Origin: CAZTWC01 sp964617105 [NCBI: uncultured Myxococcia bacterium]
GTDB taxonomy: Bacteria > CAZTWC01
Length of the DNA stretch: 15,720 bases
NCBI GenBank assembly: GCA_964617105.1
Contig: CAZTWC010000064.1
Coordinates: forward strand, 1-15,720
Direction: 5' to 3'
Below are positions 9,510 through 15,720 of the stretch, piece after piece. Positions within the stretch are counted from its first letter, which is position 1. Every line of letters starts with the position of its first letter. Made by a program: the position numbers and the translations under genes. The notes under the pieces are model-generated. The model searched no databases and was not told where the DNA came from. It saw only the letters and a list, made by a program, of their open reading frames with translations.

Positions 9510-10868
9510 ATGAAACGGCAGTCACAATTGGTGATTTTGTTATCCATAGTTTTTTGTTTGATTTTATCTTTGGCGGTTTTTAACTGTTCTGATGATCCTG
9601 AATCTGGAGGGACCAGTGGAGATGGGGGCAGTGGTCAGAATGGTGGAAGCGAAACCGGTGACGGCGGTATTTTGCTGGATATTTTCAAATGTGAGCGGGA
9701 TGCTCAGTGCGAGTCCGATGAGGTTTGTGACCGCGATAGCGGCAAATGTATCAAGGGCACCAAGGCTTGTACCGAAGATTATAATTGTGACTATGATACT
9801 GAATACTGCGATAAGAAGGGACAGATTTGCAAGAAACACCAGGAACTTTGCCAGCCTTGCGAAGAGGATCTGGAGTGTGGTAAGGAAGAGGATGGCCACA
9901 AGTGTATCGAATACCCGGCTGAAGCGAAAGACAATAAGACTACGGTTGATGGCGGGGAAGAGACCCCAAAAGTCAAGCCCAAGTTCTGTGGCCGCTCTTG
10001 CGGCGCCTGTCCCAAGGGATATTACTGCAACGCCATGGAAGGGGATTTTCCAACGGCCCAGTGTATTCCTTTGGAAAAGAGTTGCACTGCGGTTACTGTG
10101 TGTTTAACAGACGCTGATTGCAAGGATGGCGACGTGTGCAATATGGCCAATGGCGCCTGCGTGCCCAAGTGCAGTTTTGACCGCAAAAAAAATGATTCCC
10201 TGGGTTGCGCGGTGGGATTGGTTTGCCACAAGAACGGTAAATGCGGCAAACGCTGTTTGAGCAAAAGCGATTGCCAGGGTGAATTTATTTGTGAGGATGT
10301 AACCGGACGGTGCCGCATCGAAGGGTGTATCGATTCTGATGAATGTCCCGGCAATCACTACTGCGAAAAATCGAACCACACGTGTATCGAAGGCTGTGAA
10401 AAGACCGAAGACTGCATGAGCGGATATGAGTGCAAGGCGGATACAAAGAAATGCGAACAACTCAAGTGTACTGCCCGGGGTAAAAATATAAGTTGCGACT
10501 TGCTTCAGTTCTGCTGCGGTGAAAATCCCAACATCGCCTGCACGGCCGGTGTTCCCCAGGGAGACTGTTTTGACGCTCCAGAGCCCTATTGTAAAACCTG
10601 TGACCCCAAAAATGCGGACCAGCAGACCGGTTTTTCCAATGGCCAGTGCGCCGGACCGCGTAACGGCCAGGATCACTTATGTCTTACCGTGGAAGATGAG
10701 TCTGAAAATAAACACAATTTTTGCGGAGTAGGGTGCAAAGATAGCAATGATTGTCCCAGAGGTTTGCCCTGTATGGAGATAGAGGTCGGAGCAGAAGGGC
10801 AGAAGAAAATAATAAAAAACTGCTTCGACCCAGCCTGTATGCAAAAGGCAAAGAAAACAACTCCTTAA
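9510..10868 (+). CDS. Cys-rich repeat putative lipoprotein (C-x5-C-x5-C-x6-C modules)
   Basis: Function not known. Residues 1-25 form a signal peptide (KR start, hydrophobic core LVILLSIVFCLILSLAVF) ending in V-F-N-C26. The Asn before Cys is outside the strict proteobacterial lipobox but allowed in looser, spirochaete-like versions, so C26 is probably lipidated. A Gly/Ser/Asp-rich linker (about 27-53) follows, then roughly 54 cysteines in about 390 residues. A module C-x5-(D/E)C-x5-C-x6-C recurs clearly from C61, C198, C249, C273 and C296, with variants from C87 and C409. It resembles the Myxococcales-type Cys-rich repeat and Dickkopf-like N-terminal repeats of surface proteins, and would be stabilised by disulfides outside the cytoplasm. 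There are no catalytic motifs, so a surface or binding role is inferred. AAAGGAG (9498-9504) lies 5 nt before the ATG, and the gap to icd is 51 nt without a visible terminator. Confidence 0.8.
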   Translation: MKRQSQLVILLSIVFCLILSLAVFNCSDDPESGGTSGDGGSGQNGGSETGDGGILLDIFKCERDAQCESDEVCDRDSGKCIKGTKACTEDYNCDYDTEYCDKKGQICKKHQELCQPCEEDLECGKEEDGHKCIEYPAEAKDNKTTVDGGEETPKVKPKFCGRSCGACPKGYYCNAMEGDFPTAQCIPLEKSCTAVTVCLTDADCKDGDVCNMANGACVPKCSFDRKKNDSLGCAVGLVCHKNGKCGKRCLSKSDCQGEFICEDVTGRCRIEGCIDSDECPGNHYCEKSNHTCIEGCEKTEDCMSGYECKADTKKCEQLKCTARGKNISCDLLQFCCGENPNIACTAGVPQGDCFDAPEPYCKTCDPKNADQQTGFSNGQCAGPRNGQDHLCLTVEDESENKHNFCGVGCKDSNDCPRGLPCMEIEVGAEGQKKIIKNCFDPACMQKAKKTTP

Positions 10869-10871
10869 AGG

Positions 10872-10902
10872 CTGTCAAGTAACCATTGACGTAAAATATA
10901 GT
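10872..10902 (+). promoter_or_regulatory. Weak candidate promoter before the AMIN-like gene
   Basis: CTGTCA (10872-10877) and TATAGT (10897-10902) are 19 nt apart in the 51-nt gap before the start at 10920. Both hexamers, and the preceding GG, are identical to the pair proposed for icd. The spacing is long and the -10 lies only 17 nt from the ATG, which would leave a leader of about 10 nt or less, so this may be chance. Confidence 0.2.
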
Positions 10903-10919
10903 GTTCTAATGGCTGGTAA

Positions 10920-13010
10920 ATGAAGTTCAATCCAAAAGGGATAATCTATACTCTCTTTTTGCTGATAATCTTCAGTTCCCAATCGGTTCAGCCTTTTGAA
11001 CATGTTATCCAATTGGAAAAAATCTCCATTGATAACCAGGGGAAAAATTTATCTATATTTATCCCCTTAATCATTCCAGCCAATTTTAATATTTATCGCT
11101 CCCTGGATGGACAAAAACTTTTTATAGACTTGCCGGGCATATCATGCAATACCAGGAGTTGGCAATTGGGTAAGCGCTTAAAAGGCTCATTGCATTCCAC
11201 CCTCGCCATAATAGGAGATGGCAGTGGTAAAGGGTGCCGGTTCACGGTGAAATTTTATAACCAAAATAAACCCTTGCAATACACCGCCTCTCAATTGGAA
11301 GAGGGGCTAAAACTACATCTGTTGCCTATACCAGATTTTGATGGCCCAGTTTTACTGGCTGGAACATTTTCCTCTTTAAAAATGCCCAAAACCGCGGCTA
11401 AACTGCCAGAGATTCAATTCTGGGCCAGGCAGAGTTTGTTAGACCCGGATCCAATTATAAACTCAGATCTCTTGACCCGGCATGTCCATAAGTCCGGGGG
11501 AAAATTGCTCTCATTTTTAGCCGTTAACGGCAAAATGGAGAGCATAGATTTATTGAGAAAAGGCAAACATAGGAATCAACCAGAGATAATTTTCGTGAAC
11601 CGGCGGATATCTTTTAGCCCAACAGAATTGCCCAGATTCGATTCCTGGCCGCTAACAACCTTGTCAAAGACACTGGAGGCCATCACTTTTTTTACTGCTA
11701 ACCGATATATTTCATTTTTGGACAGTACTGTAAAACCAGAAGATGCTTACATGGCCGGAGATTTTGCTGGCCAACGAAAAAAAATGGCGCTGGTACAGGT
11801 TTGGAAAAGTTATGGCCGAAAAGCCTATACTGGCACCAGGTTGCCTGATATTGAAACTAATATAGGTTTGCTGGAAACTGTATCTTATTCTCAAAAGGGT
11901 AAAATTACCTCCATCTCCCCAAGTTTAATTGCTCTTTCTGCCTCCGATTTTGTCCTATCTTCTCCTCCCGAGATCTCATTACCCAACCTGCTGGCTGCCC
12001 ACCAACTCCTGAAACAACCGCCTGAACAATTTGTTGCCCAAACCGAACTGCCTCCTTTAAAATTAAAGGTGAGCCTGCAAAGCGATCACCAGGTTTTAAA
12101 CTTGGGAGCGGGCTCAATAACTCGGGCAGAATTTTTTCGAGATAGCCGGATTAAATTTTTAGCCGGAACTTTTATGGAAACTATAAAATCTGAGGCTAAA
12201 CTTGGGCTTTTTACCAAAAAGAGAGAAAAGATCGCTTTTAGACTGGCGGATCGTATTTTTAAATTGGAAAAAAGATCTAAGTTGCCCTTTTTGCCCGACC
12301 TGGAACCTGGATTGGCGGCCGGCTTAACTCTCAAGGTCATAAAAACTTCATCTTCGGGTCAGCCTCAACTAATTGCTCAGGTAAAAAAAGATATCCCTTT
12401 CATGTATAGAAATAAAAAGCGCCTGGAACCAATAAAATTATCTTTTACTCCAAGTCGCTCCAACATGGTTATATCATCTGAGCGAAAGATTTCTTTGCCG
12501 CTACTTTCAAGCCTGGCGGACAAGGTTGTAGCCGCCCCGGCGCCAGCGGCGTCTCTGCCGACAGTTGAAAAGGAGAGCCCGGTCCCGGAAACCAAAACCC
12601 TGTGGGCATCTGGCATGACGGTCACCGGGGCGGATCATTACAGCAGCGCCAGGCAAAACCAGCTTAAAGACCTGGGGTTTAGGAAAACAGAAGAGAACTC
12701 CCTGGTCATACTTAAATTCAGAAACTCACCCTCATTCAAAGCCCGATGTTTACCCGACCAAAGGTTACTGATTATTTTTTCCAATACAACGGTGAAAAAG
12801 AGGAATTTACTTCTACCCCTGGACACCTCTTTTTTTTACAGTCCGATAGTTAAGATTTCACCTGGATTAAAACCATCCAAAAGGGTTATGCGGGGGGGAA
12901 AGAAAAGGAAGGATTTATATCTGCATCTTCGTCTCAGGGATAAATGCGGCTTTTCCTTTGAGGTAAAGGAGGAGAAATTGGTTATAAAAATAGGTAACAC
13001 TGATGTCTAG
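10920..13010 (+). CDS. Secreted protein with AMIN-like domains at both ends, coupled to lptD
   Basis: A 696-aa exported protein of no certain family. Residues 1 to about 25 are a signal peptide (MKFNPKG, then the core IIYTLFLLIIFSS) with no lipobox. Residues about 28-135 have the beta-rich pattern of an AMIN domain, including the core QKLFIDLPGI (65-74), RFTVKFYNQN (107-116) and GLKLHLLPIP (129-138). AMIN domains anchor amidases and secretins such as PilQ to peptidoglycan. Residues about 592-692 repeat a similar pattern: SLVILKFRNSPSF, RLLIIFSN, DLYLHLRLRD and KLVIKIG. The middle (140-530) is unassigned. A Pro/Ala-rich hinge (about 537-558) precedes the second domain. No secretin pore domain or amidase active site is seen. 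The ribosome site is poor, only GGCTGG close to the ATG. Its last codons overlap lptD by 8 nt, which suggests a shared envelope role. The AMIN assignment is by pattern only. Confidence 0.6.
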   Translation: MKFNPKGIIYTLFLLIIFSSQSVQPFEHVIQLEKISIDNQGKNLSIFIPLIIPANFNIYRSLDGQKLFIDLPGISCNTRSWQLGKRLKGSLHSTLAIIGDGSGKGCRFTVKFYNQNKPLQYTASQLEEGLKLHLLPIPDFDGPVLLAGTFSSLKMPKTAAKLPEIQFWARQSLLDPDPIINSDLLTRHVHKSGGKLLSFLAVNGKMESIDLLRKGKHRNQPEIIFVNRRISFSPTELPRFDSWPLTTLSKTLEAITFFTANRYISFLDSTVKPEDAYMAGDFAGQRKKMALVQVWKSYGRKAYTGTRLPDIETNIGLLETVSYSQKGKITSISPSLIALSASDFVLSSPPEISLPNLLAAHQLLKQPPEQFVAQTELPPLKLKVSLQSDHQVLNLGAGSITRAEFFRDSRIKFLAGTFMETIKSEAKLGLFTKKREKIAFRLADRIFKLEKRSKLPFLPDLEPGLAAGLTLKVIKTSSSGQPQLIAQVKKDIPFMYRNKKRLEPIKLSFTPSRSNMVISSERKISLPLLSSLADKVVAAPAPAASLPTVEKESPVPETKTLWASGMTVTGADHYSSARQNQLKDLGFRKTEENSLVILKFRNSPSFKARCLPDQRLLIIFSNTTVKKRNLLLPLDTSFFYSPIVKISPGLKPSKRVMRGGKKRKDLYLHLRLRDKCGFSFEVKEEKLVIKIGNTDV

Positions 13011-15414
13011 ATTGTTTTTCTTAGTTATGGTTTTACTTTTGGTGGGCAGCCTGGCCTATGGCCAGAGTCAGTTCCAATTTTTAGATTTGGACCAGCAGGG
13101 GGAAAGCGTGGAGGTGGAAGCGGACAGGATGGAAAAAGAAGGGGATATGGTGTATCTAACCGGGGATGTGAGAATCAATTTTAATGATTTAAGCCTGTTT
13201 GCTCCGGCTGTTTCCATGGATACCAAGAAGAAATTGATCTTAACCGACTTGGAAACTTATATTGTCCGCCAACGCCGGGTTATTAAGTGCCGCCGCTTAC
13301 AATTACGCCTGAAAGGGATGCGCAGTTTACTTGACTTCGTTCAAATGCGTTTAAAGACCAAACCATTGCCGAGTCTTTTATCACCGGCCGAGTCTTTTGG
13401 CTGCTGTCGCAATGAGATATCTATTGATGCTCGTCACCTGGAGGTAGAGGGGCAATTGTACAAGTTGGAAAGAGGAAACTATACTCCCTGTGATTGTGGA
13501 GGCCAGGAACAGCCCAGTTGGAGCCTGTATGTGTATAAGGGCGATATTGAAATTGACCAGGAGGCCAGGTTGTGGCTGCCAATTATCAAGGTCAAGGGAA
13601 TTCCCCTGCTGCCTTTACCCTATCTACAGTTTTCCCTGCAGCATCGAAAAACCGGTCTTTTGTGGCCCAGATTTGAATACTCCTCCCGTCACAATTTTAT
13701 TCTTAAAAATGCCCTGTTTATCACCCTGGGAAGAAGTGCTGATCTCACTTTGCAACATGGCTACTTAAATCTGTTTCAAAATCAAGAATCGGATAAACCC
13801 CACCTGGCTGATAGGCGCCATTGGTGGGGTTTGGAACTCAGGTTCAGGCCCCACCAAACCTGGTGGGGAAATATCAATTTCAATACCTTTGCTGAACCTT
13901 TGCTGGCCAAACGGCAGGATAGCCGGCGTTGGTTGTTTGACATGCACCAGGTCTGGCTTTTATCCCATCACCAGTTTTTTACCAAAATAGATTTGGTTTC
14001 TGATAGACTGCTGCCGGCTCACCTATCGCCTGACCTGACAATTAAGGTTACTCGTTACCGGATTTCCAGGGCTACCTGGCTCTGGGATTACCACAGTCAT
14101 GGAGGTGGGGTGCGGCTTAACTATATTCAAAATTTGGCTTTATCTGATGGGAAAGATTACAGTCTTTTCAGCCGAAAGCACCGCCAGCAGACGATGCATC
14201 ATTTGCCAGCAATGCATATATGGCGGCGTTTTACAATAAACCAATATCCTTTGGTGGCCGGACGGATATTGAGCCGTTTCGACCATTTTACCCCTATATC
14301 AACCGATCCTTTTCTGGATGGGCAATTGATATCACCCCAGACTGGGAAGAATTCAGTTGACCCAAAAAGCTTAGAGAATGATATTTTTGATGCTGACGAG
14401 ATTCTTCTGCAGATGAGCCGTTTGCATGTTCAAACCGATCTCAACGCTGCTTTGCCGGTCTGGCACTGGGCCGCCTGTCTGCTGGATATCAGCTATGCTC
14501 ACCAGTTTCTGCACAGCAATACTAACCCTGATACCAAAGGCCGCCAGGGCTTTTTTTCGGGTAAGATAACCTTGGAAACTCAACTATCCCGAGTTTTTCA
14601 TTTAAAGAGAGGCCGGCGGATAAAACACTCCATAATATCGGGGCTGGAGTATTTATATATCCCTGATCCTTTCAACACTTTTAATGTTTCCAAAGATAAC
14701 TATTTTGATCTGTACCACCATCCCCAGGGCGCGAATCAATTGCGTTTCTTTTTCAAACAGATACTTTTTAAAAGAGATGATTCCGGGCCAATTACTTCAT
14801 TTTTAACCCTATATCTGGCTCAGGGTTATAACTTACCTCCAAAAGAGGCGGAAAAACAGTGGGGAGAGTTGGAAACCTGGCTCAAAATGCCCCTTTCTTT
14901 AGCAGATCTCTTTTTATATTCCTCTTTTGACTGGAATGAAGAGGCTTTAAGTGAGATGGGTGGGAAAATAGCCTTCAGGCTTTTGCCGCTTCGTGTAAAC
15001 CTCAACTATCTTTATTTGCTTGAGGGCGGAAGTGGACGTTATTATCGAAATTGGCAGTGGCTTTTTGGTTACAAGAGTAAAAACAGTGAGGTGAATAGTA
15101 AAATTCCCTATACCCACGAATTGGCAATAAGGCCGGTCTTGACCGTTGGGTATGGACTAACCCTGTTTTATTCGGCCCAGGTTTCTCTGCAGGACCAGGT
15201 AAAGCAGCGGATATTATCTCAGTCAGGAGGCCTGCGCTACAAATCTTCCTGCCGGTGTTGGTCAACCTCTCTGGCTTTGTCTATGACACCCAATATCAAC
15301 AAGGCCTGTGGATCAGGTGACAATTGCTACCGGTTTTTATGGCAATTAAACCTTGCTGGTCTGGGAAATATCAGCGGCGGGGCTGGTGGAAGTCAGGGGA
15401 TGAAGATGCACTAA
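13003..15414 (+). CDS. lptD: LPS-assembly protein LptD (OstA)
   Basis: Outer-membrane beta-barrel that, with the lipoprotein LptE, inserts lipopolysaccharide into the outer leaflet. The 803-aa length is normal. A signal peptide (1-20, ending LAYG) is followed by an LptA-like OstA jellyroll from VEVEADRMEKEGDMVYLTGDV (about 36-56). A family signature follows: RGNYTPCDCG (157-166), PSWSLYVYKGDIEIDQ (171-186) and IPLLPLPYLQF (200-210), leading into HRKTGLLWPRFEYSS and the barrel of alternating strands (about 220-800). Cysteines sit at 134-135, 163, 165, 750, 752, 769 and 775, comparable with but not identical to the disulfide-forming cysteines of E. coli LptD. The ATG at 13003 overlaps the preceding gene (ATGTCTAG), and no better start retains the signal peptide, so translational coupling is likely. 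No lptE-like gene is visible in the window. Confidence 0.92.
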   Translation: MSRLFFLVMVLLLVGSLAYGQSQFQFLDLDQQGESVEVEADRMEKEGDMVYLTGDVRINFNDLSLFAPAVSMDTKKKLILTDLETYIVRQRRVIKCRRLQLRLKGMRSLLDFVQMRLKTKPLPSLLSPAESFGCCRNEISIDARHLEVEGQLYKLERGNYTPCDCGGQEQPSWSLYVYKGDIEIDQEARLWLPIIKVKGIPLLPLPYLQFSLQHRKTGLLWPRFEYSSRHNFILKNALFITLGRSADLTLQHGYLNLFQNQESDKPHLADRRHWWGLELRFRPHQTWWGNINFNTFAEPLLAKRQDSRRWLFDMHQVWLLSHHQFFTKIDLVSDRLLPAHLSPDLTIKVTRYRISRATWLWDYHSHGGGVRLNYIQNLALSDGKDYSLFSRKHRQQTMHHLPAMHIWRRFTINQYPLVAGRILSRFDHFTPISTDPFLDGQLISPQTGKNSVDPKSLENDIFDADEILLQMSRLHVQTDLNAALPVWHWAACLLDISYAHQFLHSNTNPDTKGRQGFFSGKITLETQLSRVFHLKRGRRIKHSIISGLEYLYIPDPFNTFNVSKDNYFDLYHHPQGANQLRFFFKQILFKRDDSGPITSFLTLYLAQGYNLPPKEAEKQWGELETWLKMPLSLADLFLYSSFDWNEEALSEMGGKIAFRLLPLRVNLNYLYLLEGGSGRYYRNWQWLFGYKSKNSEVNSKIPYTHELAIRPVLTVGYGLTLFYSAQVSLQDQVKQRILSQSGGLRYKSSCRCWSTSLALSMTPNINKACGSGDNCYRFLWQLNLAGLGNISGGAGGSQGMKMH

Positions 15415-15415
15415 C

Positions 15416-15438
15416 TAGTTCCTGTCGGACAGGAACTA
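15416..15438. terminator. Palindromic hairpin between convergent genes
   Basis: TAGTTCCTG (15416-15424) pairs with CAGGAACTA (15430-15438) around the 5-nt loop TCGGA, a perfect 9-bp stem. It starts 2 nt after the lptD stop and ends 2 nt before the stop of the minus-strand gene. Its position fits a bidirectional terminator, but no T-tract follows on either strand, so it may instead be a protein site or a dispersed palindromic repeat. Confidence 0.5.
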
Positions 15439-15439
15439 A

Positions 15440-15720
15440 CTAATGTATGGTATCTGAAGGCGGCATCATATTTGGTGGCAACTTGTCGTCATTATTGGAA
15501 TTGTCGTCATGGTCTGCGCTATTGAAATCATCCTTTTCTTTATATAATGACAGCAGTTGCTCCTCCAATTCCATTTTGGCTCTTTTCTCTTTGCTCTGTT
15601 GCCGTTTTTTCAAATAACTTACCAAAAAAAGAAGCGTTATCAGGAACCAGATAGTGCTGGAACTGGTTATCAGGGGGATCCAATTATACCTTACAGTGAT
15701 ATCCCGCAGCCAATTTCGTT
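15440..15720 (-). CDS. Membrane protein C-terminus, peptidase-MA-family-like (partial)
   Basis: The minus-strand frame is open from the window edge down to TAG at 15440-15442, giving 92 visible residues. A TTG codon at 15623-15625 lies mid-frame inside the membrane helix, so it is not the start and the gene is cut by the right edge. Visible order: RNWLRDITVRYNWIPLITSSS, one transmembrane segment (about STIWFLITLLFLVSYL), a basic stop-transfer stretch KKRQQSKEKRAK, a short charged helix, and an acidic, Asn/Asp-rich low-complexity tail ending PPSDTIH. The sequence RYNWIPL, then a Ser-rich turn, then a W-x-L-x-x-L-L-F-L helix and a KKR(Q/R) stretch is what I recall from the C-terminal anchor of peptidase-MA-like (gluzincin) proteins. 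The HExxH catalytic site would be upstream, outside the window. It faces lptD tail to tail. Confidence 0.5.
   Translation of the reverse strand, partial: RNWLRDITVRYNWIPLITSSSTIWFLITLLFLVSYLKKRQQSKEKRAKMELEEQLLSLYKEKDDFNSADHDDNSNNDDKLPPNMMPPSDTIH

Noticed and set aside
9592-10676. Long alternative frames on both strands across the Cys-rich gene
   Set aside because: The periodic Cys codons keep other frames open. The plus-strand lipoprotein frame has the signal peptide, ribosome site and regular modules, while the others have none.
15440-15625. A stand-alone 61-residue protein from a TTG start
   Set aside because: The frame is open further upstream to the window edge and the TTG sits inside a transmembrane helix, so this is the tail of a larger gene.

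Overview
The window looks like a piece of the chromosome of a Gram-negative (diderm) bacterium. An LptD-type outer-membrane LPS assembly protein, a signal-peptide lipoprotein and a periplasmic AMIN-like protein support this. Base composition is moderate and purine-rich Shine-Dalgarno sites lie about 5-7 nt before several starts. No tRNA, rRNA, CRISPR array, transposase, integrase or phage gene was seen. The lineage cannot be named from the sequence alone. The phenylalanyl-tRNA synthetase is the archaeal/eukaryotic kind, which among bacteria is known mainly from spirochaetes and some deep-branching or uncultivated groups. Together with a Myxococcales-like Cys-rich lipoprotein and a monomeric isocitrate dehydrogenase, this points to an unusual or poorly sampled phylum rather than a standard proteobacterium or firmicute.

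Layout, left to right: (1) 1-3614, plus strand: the tail of a PlsC/YihG-like acyltransferase, then pheS and pheT overlapping by 13 nt. (2) 3626-6924, minus strand: galT followed by a GH57 alpha-glucan-active enzyme, a small carbohydrate (probably glycogen/alpha-glucan) operon that converges on pheT with only 11 nt between stop codons. (3) 6925-7232: a 308-nt divergent, AT-rich intergenic region with a good sigma70-like promoter for galT and a weaker one for icd. (4) 7233-15414, plus strand: monomeric NADP-isocitrate dehydrogenase, a 452-aa Cys-rich putative lipoprotein, a 696-aa secreted AMIN-like protein, and lptD overlapping the latter by 8 nt. (5) 15416-15438: a 9-bp-stem palindrome, then the C-terminal part of a membrane protein on the minus strand, running off the right edge and resembling the tail of peptidase-MA-family proteins.

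How the genes work together: PheS and PheT form the two subunits of one tRNA synthetase. GalT and GH57 fit sugar-1-phosphate/alpha-glucan turnover. The AMIN-like protein and LptD are probably translationally coupled and may act together in the cell envelope. No defence system, toxin-antitoxin pair or mobile element is evident. The observations most worth following are the Cys4 zinc-ribbon-like insertion in PheT, the AMIN-like partner of LptD, the C-x5-C-x5-C-x6-C repeat lipoprotein, and the shifted cysteine pattern of LptD.
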